Of a DNA stretch of 64,000 nt, positions 49,789 through 62,270 are shown piece after piece. Numbering within the stretch: position 1 is the stretch's first letter; the number at the start of each line of letters is the position of its first letter. Under the pieces are notes generated by a model. That model ran no database searches. It was given only the letters and a program-made list of their open reading frames with translations, and was not told the origin of the DNA. Source of the DNA: Perca fluviatilis (lineage: Eukaryota > Chordata > Actinopteri > Perciformes > Percidae); NCBI RefSeq assembly GCF_010015445.1, contig NC_053134.1:6591636-6655635 (forward strand), given 5' to 3'. A program made the translations under genes and the position numbers.

Positions 49789-49789
<1 letters not shown>

Positions 49790-50217
49790 CTCTGACACTT
49801 TGCATTGAGTCACTCTGAAAACCTGCTACCTTATACTGTTGCCTGGCAACCTCATATCAAACGCCCGCTTTGCATGATTTTCTGCCTTGTTGTACGTGAA
49901 TTCAGACTCAGTCATGACAGCAGAGGAGTAAACAGACGTTTGATTTGTAGAGGAGCCCTGATTGCGAGCAGACAGAACTTTAGGTTTCATATTCAGCTGT
50001 TGTGGTTTCAATAGTTTCAGTTAAATGTGGCAACAGATGTAACGGCTCAACAATACTGACAGGACATCAGATATCGTGTCAGTCGTGTTGTCAGACTGAC
50101 TGATCAAAGCTCTTCTTTGTTATGATCTTTTTTTTTTTTATTATTATTCTTGTGGGAAACTAGCCAATCAGACAACTTGACATAATGTCCAAATATTCCT
50201 AATATTTCTTGTACTGC

Positions 50218-50795
50218 GTGTCGGTACAGGATCAGTTCCGCCTGCACGATCCGTTCTGCGCATGCGCAAGATAATACTGTTTTACCGAGGATACGACCTG
50301 CACGATCTGTTCCACGCTAGCCTATGGCTAGCCTCCACCGGGAAGCTAACGTTAGTTTAGCTAACAGCTAATTCGGCTAACCGCTAGATTCAGTCTAAAA
50401 TAACGTTAAGTCAAACTTAATGGGAAAAGCAGGCTACAGCTAAATTAAGACTTTACAGTAATAACAATAAAGACAAATACTGAGTGATTGTATTTTAAAT
50501 GAGCACAAGTAAAGTAGAACTGACGTAACAGCTGTTATATATGTTAACGTTTATTTTCAAGTTTTATTTTGAGGGTCTTTTAAAGTTATTACATGCTGTC
50601 TCAGCTAGCGGTTAGCCAAATTAGCGGTTAGCTAAACTAACGTTAGCTTGGCTGTCGACCGGAAGCGTGGAACAGATCGTGCAGTGTCGTGAATCCTCGT
50701 ACAACAGCGTATGCGCGAACATTTTGCGCATGTGCAGAACGGATCGCGCATGTGCAGAACGGATCGTGCGGGCAGAACGGATCGTGTACCGACAC
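50218..50795. mobile_element. ~580-bp fold-back element with long compound inverted repeats
   Basis: Begins GTGTCGGTACAGGATC and ends GATCGTGTACCGACAC. The inverted arms extend about 170 bp each, through CACGATCYGTTC, CGCGCATGTGC-like and GCTAACGTTAG/TTTAGCTAAC blocks, around an AT-rich centre of about 230 bp. The right end carries three tandem copies of an AGAACGGATCGYG motif. No open frame. I do not see a clear target duplication. Confidence 0.8.
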
Positions 50796-50809
50796 TGTGC
50801 AACGATGTT

Positions 50810-51035
50810 GCACCAGAGTACTATGCCGGCAGCGGAAGCAGATGGCCGCCCACCAAGGGCCAGGGTCTGTCTGAGGTTTCTGCCTGTTCAAAAGGAGGTT
50901 TTTCCTCGCCGCAGTCGCACCAAATGCTTGCTCTGTAAATTATAGAGAGTGGTCTAGACCTACTCTATCTGTAAAGTGTCCTGAGATAACTCCTGTTATG
51001 ATTTGACACTATACATGAAATTGAATTGAAATGAA
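50810..51035 (+). repeat. common percomorph interspersed repeat, 3' portion
   Basis: Contains GATGGCCGCCCACCAAGGGC, GTCTGTCTGAGGTTTCTGCC, TCTAGACCTACTCTATCTG and TCCTGAGATAACTCCTGTTA, ending in (AATTGA)-like tandem. I recognise this series as a very common repeat in percomorph introns and 3' ends. It begins directly after the fold-back element. Confidence 0.75.
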
Positions 51036-52292
51036 ATTGAATTATGCGATGGGCACATTTCACTTTCGGTGTATATTTCAGCATATAAGTAAGAAATGCT
51101 GGAAAGTGACATTTCTGACGCTAAACCTCACAAACAATCATGAGACAAAAGAGAGTGTAAATCGGCCCAGCCGGACCCCCACCCCCATTTGTGTTCATAC
51201 CAGACCTCTATCGTAAAAGACCAAGAATGCAATGACCAGAATGCAATGCAGACAGAGGTCCTGTTGTGGTATGTACTGTATGACACGGTTGTTGTTTTTT
51301 GACTGGAAAAATATTTATCTCGCTCCCTCCTCCTACATACTGAACCCACAGCTGAATGGAACAAGCCTGTGCCCCCTCTCTCTCGGTCTGCGGGCTGTCA
51401 GAGTCACTCTGGGTAATGTAGGTAATCAGACTGAATATGAATACTGAGTGGTTGTACCAAAAAGTACAATTGATTCCACTGTTAAAAAAATCCTGTTCAC
51501 TGCTCCTCTTAATACAAGTCTCTTTAAATAGTGATTTTATGCCTACATACCTTTTTTTTTTTCTTTTTTACTAATCGATAATGTCTCACAGTTGGCTTTA
51601 AAATCAGTAAAACTGCATTCACGGTTTCTTTTACTGCTTCAGTTCAGTATCGCGCTACATAGCAGAGCTGCCATCGGGTCATTATCCTGGGGCGGCTCAG
51701 TGAAAAGCTTTAAGGACCCTGCTGTGGGTGAGTCTGAGAGGAAAAAGGTGGGAGGCGGGGGGGGGGGGTTCAAGAAGGAGAGGAGGAGTGCACCGGAGGA
51801 CGAATGAGGGGGAGGGAGGTCTGGTGGTTGGAAAGGAGAACGATACAGAAAATGTGATAAATCAGTTTGTAGAATCTGAACGTGAGATTGGTGCTGTCCT
51901 TTTATTAAAAGAAATGATTATTTCTGAGTTCAGTTGATTCACCAAAACATACTGTACTTGTACAACTTATTTCATTAGATTTTTATGATTTGTCTGTTAT
52001 TTATAATAAAACGTAGGAGTCTTTTCTGGAATATGTGGGCGTTAGTCTACAGTTTTTTAAATTATGTTTTATGCTAAGCTGAGTAGCGTTTAGTTTTGGT
52101 CTTTTTATTGTCAACATATGGTTTGATTTTTATTTGAATGTACAGCTGCTAATATGCATATATACAATTGTGTTTTATTTTTCTGTAAAATGGAAAGCTC
52201 CAAAAGTCAATAATTTATCGATAGCTGACCAAAAAAAATAAAAAAAATTAACTCGCCATGTCATATGGACGAAAGCTCCCCGACAAGAAAGG

Positions 52293-52542
52293 CAAGTAAG
52301 CAAACTCTTCAGTTGAAACGGTCCTGTAAATCCAACAAAGGCTTTGGGCTTGGCAGTTCAATCCTGGCCTTGGGGGAATGCTTGCCCGCCTACTTTGCAG
52401 CCCTCGACTGCATCACACTTGTGTTTAAGACCATGTGAAAAAAGCTCCAAAGCTCCAAAGGCCAGGATTGAACTGCCAAGCCCAAAGCCCAAAACTTTGT
52501 TGGTTTTACAGAACAGTTTCATCTTAAACGTTTGCTTACTTG
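52293..52542. repeat. long inverted repeat (hairpin) with 79/85-nt arms
   Basis: Left arm 52,293-52,371 and right arm 52,458-52,542 are reverse complements with a few mismatches and one 6-nt gap: CAAGTAAGCAAAC near the open end, GGGCTTGGCAGTTCAATCC near the loop. The loop is 86 nt (52,372-52,457). A transcript across it would form a nearly continuous stem of about 80 bp. It has no transposon-like termini. Confidence 0.85.
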
Positions 52543-53346
52543 TGGAGTTTTTGTCCACAGACATGCAATGTTTTACAGTGATGGCAATGCAACATGTTGG
52601 TACCTTGTTTGAAATAAGCACCCATTTGACTCAATCTTCATCTTTTATGCACAAATAAAATCAAATCAGTTTACTAAACTATGAAACACTGTGAGAGAGC
52701 TCATTTTGAGTTCTAGAGAAATTCTATATTTCTTTCCTTGCAGTACCATCTCGGCAAAAGAGGTTAAAAAAAACTTGTACAACCACAGTTATAATGTCTC
52801 CTTAGATTCTTTATTTACTTTAATGTATGACAAGTTCGTGGATGGATGAATAAATAAATATCCAACATATAGCATGAGAATAAAGGGGAACCTCTCTCAC
52901 ACCAGGTGATAAATGTGGTCCTTTATGCCTGAATCAAGCTGTAAGGAACATTAGCGTAAAAGCCACTTATGTCCCAATAACCACAAGTCGTCACTTCAAC
53001 AGCTCGATGAAGTATTCCAAGTCTGAAAATGGCTTACAAGACTGCCGAGTGGGCGAGCATGTGAACCTTGAGTTGAGCTTGTTTTGTTGGCTGCTGTTTT
53101 GTCAGGAGTGAACTGTCAGGCTCAATATATTTATATTTTAAAAACTTATACACTCATTCTAATAGTGAAACATGTTGGCCACATGCCAGACACATGATCA
53201 GGACAGCTTTAGTGTTCCCTTTGTGTTGTGGTAAACTTTCCATCCTAAAACATACACTACAACATTACCAAGTACTCAGGATTTCATGTCACTGTCCTTC
53301 ATGCAATAATCAATATGGACATAGGCTGAAATCAGAGTCAAGCTGA

Positions 53347-53349
<3 letters not shown>

Positions 53350-53430
<81 letters not shown>
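53350..53430. repeat. (TA)~40 microsatellite
   Basis: Perfect (TA)n ending TATATGTATATATGCC. Confidence 0.97.
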
Positions 53431-53435
<5 letters not shown>

Positions 53436-54058
53436 GCCGATATAATATGCCACCGCAGCAAACAAAAAAAACATTGTGCCAAGTCTACACCCACATTTGT
53501 ATTAATTTCCTTTATCATTAGTAGATTGAAGATGAAGAGTCAGTAGATGAAGTGTCTAGCATATGAATATCACATTATATTCAACACTTTTCTGCTCAAA
53601 CTCAACATTAAAGCCACTAAAATGTGTTAAAAAATGGTTAAAATCTAGCCACAGAAATTCATACAGGTTTCCAGTATCAGGACACCACAAAACAGAGTAG
53701 ACTCAGTTCTGAATCTGTTTGCATGGTATGGAAATGGATTCAATGCGTTAAATTAACAATTAACCATATTTCTATCACATTTTCCGAACGGTTTTCCATT
53801 GTTTGAGCACTGACTGGCGCTATTTTAGTTAAGTCACCTTGTTACATTCTCTTCCAATGCAATGGTTTAATAGCATCAGACTGTAGAATCAACTCCTTTT
53901 CTTTGCATAACAGTAGTGGATGGAAACCTCCATTAATTGGCTTTTGCAGATTTTCTCGAAATTTGGTTAAAATTTGCGCTATATCTGAATGGAAACTTGA
54001 CTACTGTGAGCAGTAAATAAAAATGCAGAACTTGGGACAAATACCACAGACATCTTAA

Positions 54059-54631
54059 GGCCCTGACGCACCAACCCGACGGCCGACCATCGACAGAAAA
54101 GGCAGTCGGACTGATCAGTCGGCTCCCCGAGGTCCAAAAAGTGCCTACGTCTCCATAACAGCAGGTGGCGCTAACCTGTATTGTCGCCCAAAAAATGAAA
54201 ACCGGAAATAACGAACGAGTTACGTGGGTCTGGCTTCTCCAGCCGAACATAATGGTGGCTTGTTCAAAATACGATCTCGTATTTTACGAAAATAGTTCAC
54301 TGAAACGTGTTTCTGAAAACATTTTAGGCCACTACAGAAATAGGCCGTATGGTCTTCATTTCAGATCGACAAAGGTCAGTTTAAAAGATTTTCGTCAGAT
54401 TTTTGAAAGGTGTCCACTCATCCCGCTCGTCATTTCTGGGTTAGCACTCCACCAATCAGATTGGTCACTGAGTCCGACTGCCCGCCCTCCGACCCAGCAA
54501 GTCAGGTCGGCCGAAATGAAGGCCGACGGCCCCTCCGACGGACGACAGCACGGAACCCACCGAACAGACTCGAGTCACTGACCTCGCCAGACTGTCCGAC
54601 GGCCGATAATCGGGTTGGTGTGTCAGCGCCT
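54059..54631 (-). mobile_element. TTAA-flanked MITE, copy 2 (inverted relative to copy 1)
   Basis: The same family as 24,100-24,747, in opposite orientation. Its 3' end read backwards begins AGGCGCTGACACACCAACCC, then GATTATCGG, matching the 5' end of copy 1. The left edge has TTAA (54,055-54,058); the right edge reads TTAC, one change from TTAA. No transposase frame. Confidence 0.8.
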
Positions 54632-55265
54632 TTACTTGTACTAGAGCCGTAGGCTGCAACAACGGGACGCCGTAGACGATTAGGGTACTACAGTAAGCAT
54701 AAATTGCAACGTCCCTAATTCAAATTCAGCTGCAGACCTTTGTTGCATGCCGTTGCACATCTCTCCCTCAATTGAAGTCATCATCTTTGCTGTCAAACCT
54801 CTAATAAAAAGGCACAAAATGCCGGAAAATATCACAAACACTTGAGACAATAACACCATCAAAATGTAATTTGATTCATCCATAAAATGACTATCTCCAG
54901 ACAAAAGAAAACAAGAAATACTGGGTGTGCAATGCAAAGTAAAACAATACACACACTGGCAAATAATTCACCAAGAAGAGAAGGACCAACTGTCCACAAT
55001 TTCAGCCTTAAACTATCCAATCCAAACGTGATCGTATCAATCCACAGATAAACTCATCAATCCAATCAGGAAGTTAAAGATCGTGTCAATCATGATTCAT
55101 GACTGACAGTAGAGGAAAAGAAATGATTTGTAAATCATGAAAACAAGGTCAAAACAAACACATTTCATACTTCACAATGATATTGGTATCAACCAGCAGA
55201 CAAAACACTTTTACAATCCAAACACTTGTGTGAGACAAGACACAGCTGGATGGAAGGTAATTTCA

Positions 55266-55268
<3 letters not shown>

Positions 55269-55307
<39 letters not shown>

Positions 55308-55474
55308 GAGGTGTGTGTAGGTATGAGTGGATTGTGGGGGGAGGCGAGGTGTATGGTTAACCATTGACTGAGCTCTCTGTCTTACACACACACACACACA
55401 CACGCACACACACACACTTGCATTGCAGGCTGGAAATCTAGGTCACGGTAACACACACACACTGTTTAAAGGCT

Positions 55475-55521
<47 letters not shown>
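55269..55521. repeat. cluster of (TG)n, (CA)n and (GA)n microsatellites
   Basis: (TG)16 at 55,269-55,301, (CA)n with one GC interruption at 55,386-55,418 and (GA)23 at 55,475-55,521. Confidence 0.95.
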
Positions 55522-55523
<2 letters not shown>

Positions 55524-55869
55524 AATCAGATGTGATGAAGATGAGGCTCGATCTTTCAGCTCATCACTAAACTACTTCAGACTGTTCATGAAACCCTTGA
55601 AGCAGAAACCCAGCCTCTCTAAAAACAGTTAGATTTCATCAGTGTTTCGGCACTCGCAGCCTCTCACAAGTTGTTTTCTGATGTGGTGTTGTGCAATGTT
55701 CTATTCAGCTGCAGCCAGTTTCTCTCAGCCTGCCTTGTTTGTCTACCGTACGACTTGATGCCGTTTAGCACAAGACAGGGAAGGTGCGAACGCATTGCAG
55801 TCGGCTGTGGGTTAGAAGTGTGAGCAGGCAAAGAGACAAGTTTCTCTAGCTGAGAAAGAGTCGCTCATG

Positions 55870-56250
55870 TCTTAAAGGGATAGTTTGGAATTTTTTTAAG
55901 TGGGGTTGAATGAGGTACTTATCCAAAGTCAGTGTATTAGCTACAGCACATGGTGGTCGGACCCAGTTTGGATAACCAGACGTACCGATACGCAATCTAA
56001 GCAAAGTATTGCTGTGGACCGGGGCAGCAGCTACACGCATTTTAGAAACTTAACTTAAAAAAAATCTATGTCAGTTTAAGTGTACGCCATATTTTGAATA
56101 TTTTGACCACTTCACCTTGGTGTCGGACAGCCCTTTACGACGGGGAACTGAAGTCGTTAAATTTGCGCTCTTCAAAGCCACCAGACTCCTTTGACAAAAA
56201 CTGTAATTTTACCTTGCAGGACGCGGGAGTTGCTGCTCTACCGCTGCCTC
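55870..56250 (+). repeat. AAAGGGATAGTTTGGA repeat copy
   Basis: TTAAAGGGATAGTTTGGAAT, then GAGGTACTTATCCAAAGTC, GCTGTGGACCGGGGCAGC, GTGTACGCCATATTTTGAAT and GAACTGAAGTCG are the sequential blocks of a familiar teleost repeat. Confidence 0.75.
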
Positions 56251-57349
56251 GATCGGTTAGTTTGTTCTGTGAGTTTTCTTAGATGCTAACCCTATAAAAA
56301 CATCAAAATCCCACAATAACACAAAGTAACTAAACGAGCTGATGATGTTATATTGTATCCATCATTTGAAAATCAGAACTAATCAGACCAAGTTGAGGTT
56401 TCAGATCAAGTAGTGGCCTTTTATTTCTATCAAGAATATTTAAAACGTGTGATATTTCCATCGAAACCTGAAAAGTCACAAATACATGCTGCAGAATTAC
56501 GTCAAGGAAACAGAACTGCTTGCTTCTTGTAGAGAGTACAAATATAAAATAAGGGTGCAAATAGGATATTATTTGAATGAATACATAAATTTAAAAAAAA
56601 GTACATTAGAAAACATGTTTTATGCCCCCTATTGGCAGCAGGTCAGTTAAAACATGCTTGGGGGGCGACTTAAAAAAATGAGCAAACCAAAAAGGAAATT
56701 CAAGGTGCTAGTGAGTAGGTACTTTCCCTCCACCTGCTTTTATATACTTTTCCAATTTGTGCATTGAAAACGCGAGTGTGAACGCCTTTAATTTGACAAG
56801 AAAAGCACAAATTGTGCACAAAAATGTTTCACATATACTTGGTGTGAACGTTGTCATATAAAAAAAAAGAGAGAAAATGCGATAGAGGCGGATACATTTT
56901 TTTTTTTTAATACAACTTGATAAAAGACAAAGTTGTAGTAGTAGTACATGTACTGTTACAGGCCTCCACTCTACCACAAACAACCAAAAATAAAAAAAAT
57001 TGTAATGTAGGGGGAGTTAAAGTGTTCAATTACTCACGTAATCTTGTTACGTCCTCTTAAATATACATAACTGTATAAATGTATGTTTTATTTTGCAGAA
57101 ATTAGCTTAAAACTGGCAAAACATTCGAAAGGAGTTTGAGCACATGTTTTACCTTTGGGAACAGTATATGTTAAAGGTGCAATGTCTAGATTTTTGGGGC
57201 TTTCAACTGCATCTCACGTTTTTTTTTTCCTCAGGTGTAATCATCACTTCACCTCTTTAATCCTCTTCCTCTGTCAGTACAAGCTCATTATGATTAGCCA
57301 GACATTGTTCAAGCGTACAGAGGCAAAAACCAGTCAGTATCTGGTGTTA

Positions 57350-57574
57350 CGGTTATGGTTAGGGTCTAATCAGCATCTTGATATGCCACACCTGTGAGGT
57401 GGATGGATTATCTTGGCAAAGGAGAAGTGCTCACTAACAGATTTAGACAGATTTGTGAACAATATTTGAGAGAAATAGGCCTTTTGTGTACATAGAAAAA
57501 GTCTTGGATCTTTGAGTTCAGCTCATGAAAAATGGGGGCAAAAACAAAAGTGTTGCGTTTATAATTTTGTTCAG

Positions 57575-57633
<59 letters not shown>

Positions 57634-57722
57634 ATATATAATATATATATTATATATATATATATATTATATATATATATAATATATATATTATATATAT
57701 TATATATATATATATATATAAT
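57350..57722 (+). repeat. AATCAGCATCTTGATATGCC repeat followed by AT-rich palindrome
   Basis: CTTGATATGCCACACCTGTG, then GAGAAGTGCTCACTAACAG, TGAGAGAAATAGGCCTTTTG and GCAAAAACAAAAGTGTTGCG is a well-preserved teleost repeat. It runs into about 145 bp of (AT)n with repeated ATATTATAT switches (57,576-57,722). Confidence 0.75.
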
Positions 57723-58707
57723 ATGATTTTTTTCAAGCTACTCAGAAGTTAAATTTAAGGAAATTGGATGTTAGAAATCAAGTGTAGGACATAATTTTAA
57801 CCTTATTGTATCGCCATTAAGCTAAGTAAGCAAAATGACTATGATATTGATCATTTAACTAAGACCTAGGTAGATATCACTTTCTATTTTGGGTACTACT
57901 TTGGTATTTTGAGCTGCGTTCTAACTTTCGACGGGGAAGGTGAGGGTCAGTTATTGTGTGTCTTAACTTTTTCTCAACACACGACATAGGCCTCAAACCA
58001 TTATCTCTACAAATTTGTAACATGTATATGTGTTAAAAATCAGAGTTCAAAATGGCAGCTTAAATAGGGATCCCTCGCCATTTTTCTACCGAGGGACAGA
58101 CAGTAAAACCTCACATTTACTGCTGTTTCACAGTAGACTGTGAACAAGCTGCATAATTCAGTAGCTGCATGGAAATCTCTCCACGTGATCCTCTGCATTT
58201 GGCCTGTATCCACAGGAATATAGAAAACACACAAACAAGTTGGCCCCAGAAATTCAATGTGCATCAGCTCTTTCCTGCAGAGCCCAAACTTCTCCACATT
58301 CCTGCCCTCTGGGAATAATCTGTCTGTATTTCTAATGAATTGCACTGAGAGATGCATGTATCCCCCGCATCAACAGATCGCAATCTGAATCCAGCAAGGC
58401 ATGTCTCATAAATTATGCGCTCCCTGAGCTTTTGATAAGCTAATAGACGTCTGAGTGGAGGCAAATTGATGCCGCGCTCACGCGATTCAGACAGAGGGAC
58501 ACGATTCACTATTGATTAATGTTTAGTGGTGGCTGAACGGTGGCCTATCTTGAACATCACACCTCTGTTTATACGACAGAGCACTTTCCTCTCTATTGTT
58601 CATTATTCATTAGTCATCTGGACTGCCTGTGGGACTCGCTCCCATCTGCTACGGCTCCATTTCCATATGCCTGGCTCGACCAAGCAAAGCATACATCTGA
58701 TATGTGG

Positions 58708-58826
58708 AGAGAGAGAGTGAGAGAGCGAGAGAGAGAGAGATAGAATGAGAGAGAGAGTGACCGAGAGAGAGAGAGAGCAAGAGAGACAGAATGAGAGAGA
58801 GAGAGAGAGAGTGACCGAGAGAGAGT
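58708..58826. repeat. (GA)-rich imperfect microsatellite
   Basis: Imperfect (GA)n with GAGAGAGTGACCGAGAGA occurring twice, a ~60-bp internal duplication. Confidence 0.9.
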
Positions 58827-59279
58827 ATAAATTCATATCTTTTTGCTCCCTTCATCTCTCTTTGAAAAGGTAATGCATTCATTGATGTTATCATTGGGGG
58901 AATTGGTGAAATGATAAATCTAGAAATAAATGGCTGCTTTGAACAGAGACAGCAGAGGACTGGGACACAACAGGACTGGTGTGGGAAGAAAGAACTGTGT
59001 TTGAGTGCTGCGGGTGGGCGGCGGGGGAGGAAATTTAAAAAGAAAGAAAAAGAAATGTATAATTAGGAGTTGGCTGAGCAGTCTGCCTACATGGAAAATT
59101 CACAATAAATGATTTGACACAGGAAATGTTAATTTTCTTTTCTCCCATTTTGCAATTTCAAGGTTGGTTTTACACCTTTCAGGGGTGCAAACTCATCAGT
59201 GGTGAAAAAGGTGTCAAAGATGCAGGTGGGGTAGCTGGTAAAAAGGAATGTGGTTTTGGTGGTTTGCAGGTATTCGCAA

Positions 59280-59690
59280 CTGCTGTTTTGAGGTACTTGT
59301 ACTTGTGTATTACCATTTTGGATGCAAATATTTTACTTTTTACTCCCCTACATTTACATCTGACAGCTAGGTACTACTTTGCAGATCAAGATTGTTAATT
59401 CAAAATATCAATCAACTAATAATTTATGATGTATTTTTATAGGTTAAACTACCCAGCAGCATATAAAGTAATTAAAACCAGCGACATCTTTACCAGCTGC
59501 AACATTACAGTCATGAACACATTGATGCATTAATAATTATAATCTTATATATATATATATATATATATGCTTCTGTATAAATACTACTTTTACTTTTGGT
59601 ACTTTAAGTTTATTTTAAAGCTGATATTTTTGTACTTTTACTTAAGTAAGAGTTTGAATGCAGGTCCTTTACTTGACTTAGAACATATGA
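59280..59690 (+). repeat. TACTTTTACTTAAGTAA-type repeat copy
   Basis: GTACTTGTACTTGTG, CCTACATTTACATCTGAC, AACTACCCAGCAGCATATAA and TACTTTTACTTAAGTAAGAG, GTTTGAATGCAGGTCCTTTA are the blocks of an abundant teleost element; a (TA)11 lies inside. Related pieces lie at about 50-230, 14,525-14,640, 45,227-45,300 and 62,640-62,830. Confidence 0.7.
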
Positions 59691-61089
59691 CACCGAACGC
59701 TACAGAAACCCTGAAAGATGTTTTGAAAAATAAGCAATATAATAACCTGGGCTGGCTTGTTGTCTTCCAGGGGACTCATCCCTTTACTGGGGAAGCACGC
59801 CTACAACTTCATCCACATTCAAGTCTGAGGAGAGGAAGTTGCCGGGGAAACGATTATCTTAATCCACTGTGGACCGACAGCTCGTAACAGGCAATAAGTG
59901 CATGAAAATGATCAGGATGTAAATGCTAAATTCTATCACGGACCTAATCAACATTGACATTTAAAGGATATCGTTGTACATGTGCTGCAGATTTAGTTCT
60001 CTCTAAAGCTGTGGTTTTACAAAGGTGAAGAGATTATTGGGTTGTTAATATGTAGGAATGCAAAATCGTATCTAGAGCCCCAGTACTTCTTAAGCCAGCC
60101 CTGATACTGTAATAGTATCTGAACACTTTGGGTGAAATCCCATTGACATTTCTAAAGGAATTGACTCCAGGTCACGTTTTTCTTTTTCCTTCCAGTGTAA
60201 TATTGATCTTTACAAAACATACAGCATGTAATCAATCAAACTGCCTCATATCCATCATATCAGAGGCGGGTGACGCTGACTATACCAGATATTTAATCAA
60301 AGACCAAATAGATCCCAGATATTGACGCCGCCCTCATCGTAATCTAACCTCCTTCTTTTTCAAACTGTAAAATATGTAACAGCAAAATGGAAGAACAAAA
60401 ACAAACAAACATTACAATTGAAAACGTACTTAAGTAAAAGAAAAGGAGTATTAGTATAACACAGAATGTGAGAAATGTATATGTTAACATGCACCTGGTA
60501 GGCTAATGACTCAATATGGAAATTGAAGAATCGGAGAAATGACCTAATGATATCAAGAAAATCCTGTCAAAATCACAGGTACATCATGAAGAAAATCCAC
60601 AAAATTTTAGGTTCTTCACTTCAATCTTTTATAAGGGTTTGGGGATTTCCATGCTTTCAGATTGGTTGGGAAAATCCTCTAAAACTCTTTCGAGAATGCT
60701 TGAAATGCATTATGTCATCAAGCTCACAACAGTTTTTCAGAGCTTCTGAAAAGAGATCTAGATTTTCACCCGACAACAGACATGTCATATGAGCTTAACC
60801 AGCTAAATACAATCTTTAAAAGCAAAGTAAGCAGTAACAACAGCAGTCAGAGAACTTTAACGGAGTAAAAAAGTATTGACAGTAATTCCCCTCCACGCTT
60901 GAGTAAAGTATCTCAAACTGAGTAAATACACCTCTGGACCTCAACAATCTCCAAACCAACACAAAGTCATAGTGTGACCAATCAGCCACCTCACCGCTTT
61001 GTAAAGAACATGAGTGGATTATCAGAAATGGTAATCTCATGTTGTCCTGTCATAGTTAACTGCACCATAGAGGGGGTTTAGCACTGTGC

Positions 61090-61372
61090 GTGTGTGTGTA
61101 TGTAACTATATTTGTGGGGTCCAAAAACTGGGAGTCCAATATGCTTGTGGTGTCGCGACAGCTTTGTGGCGACAAAATGGTGGATTCCACAACTTTAAAG
61201 GGCTGTTTGAGGGTTAAGACTTGGTTTTAGGATTGGGGATAGAATTAGGTTATGGTTCGGGTGAGGGTGAGGGTAAGGGTTAAGGTTAGGCATTTAGTTG
61301 TGACGGTTAGGGTAAGGGGCTAGGGAATGAATTATGTCAATGACGGGTCCCGACAAAGATAGTGCCACAAAC

Positions 61373-61464
<92 letters not shown>
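61090..61464 (+). repeat. TGTGGGGTCC...TTAGGG-like repeat plus (TG)45
   Basis: TTGTGGGGTCCAAAAACTGG, GGCTGTTTGAGGGTTAAGAC, a run of GGTTAGG/GGGTGAGG-like units, GGGGCTAGGGAATGAATTAT and GTCAATGACGGGTCC, followed by (TG)n at 61,374-61,464. This is a widespread fish repeat with a microsatellite tail. Confidence 0.75.
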
Positions 61465-61465
<1 letters not shown>

Positions 61466-61957
61466 CAGCCCTTAGGGGCAGGGCTGTCAGTAATGTGAGA
61501 TCGGGCCTGCGTTGATGGTCGGGGGGTCCGTCTCTGGAAGGTCGATGAAACGCAGCTCTCCTCCTCCTTACAGCGTCAGGGAAATTCAAACCCTCGCTGG
61601 AGTCACAGACGTCACATTAGCATGCAGAACTAATGAAGAAACTAAGACTGGGCCGTCATATCTGGCTGATCCTGGCCTTTTATTTTATATCAAATATCGG
61701 ACTGTCAGCATCATAAACTTCTGATAGGATGTAAATGTCTTTCTGAACAAAACTGCAGACAGGTCACTTTTCTTCTTTGCACTAGATTTTCTTTGTGATT
61801 GAACTCTTCATGTTGACACAATATCTCACAGACGTTCTTCCACTATGAATAAAAAGCTGAATGTAATTAACGTTTTTTTACTTGAGATTTTGAGGTGTCG
61901 CAGTAGCAAAACGAAATGCAAATGCAAGTACAAGTAATCTAAACAATTAGAATATTG

Positions 61958-62270
61958 GGCTGCAATTAATGATTATCTTCCATTCACAATTAATCTGTCA
62001 GTTATAAGTTGTTTTTTTTTATCAATTCACCATGTAAGTCTTTCAAATGTCTGACGTTGGACTTACTCAAATTACTTTCTTTTTTTCACGATCAACAATC
62101 TAAAAACCAAAAATATCTGATTCAAAATTATATGAAACAGAAAAAAAGCTGCAAATCCTCACAAAGCTGGAACCACAAAATGTCTGCCATTGTTCCCAAT
62201 AGATGACACAAATTATTAAAAGACCTGACGATTCATTTTCTGAGAAACGACAAATCGTTTCAGCACTACT
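61958..62270 (+). repeat. GGGCTGCAATTAATG MITE, nearly full-length
   Basis: TTGGGCTGCAATTAATGATT, ACAATTAATCTGTCAGTTAT, a CACGATCAACAATCTAAAAA centre and GACAAATCGTTTCAGCACTA at the end: the complete block order of the family. Confidence 0.7.

Noticed and set aside
50643..50945. Overlapping Cys/Arg-rich open frames
   Set aside because: They are produced by the tandem AGAACGGATCGTG motifs of the fold-back element and the adjacent repeat.
59567..59887. 106-codon open frame as an exon of a downstream gene
   Set aside because: It begins in TACTTTTACTTAAGTA-type repeat sequence and shows no domain; no convincing splice context.
61255..61320. Interstitial telomere (TTAGGG)n
   Set aside because: Units are irregular (GGGTGAGG, GGTTAGGC) and belong to a common fish repeat; similar short runs at 17,711 and 48,592 are also part of repeats or too short.
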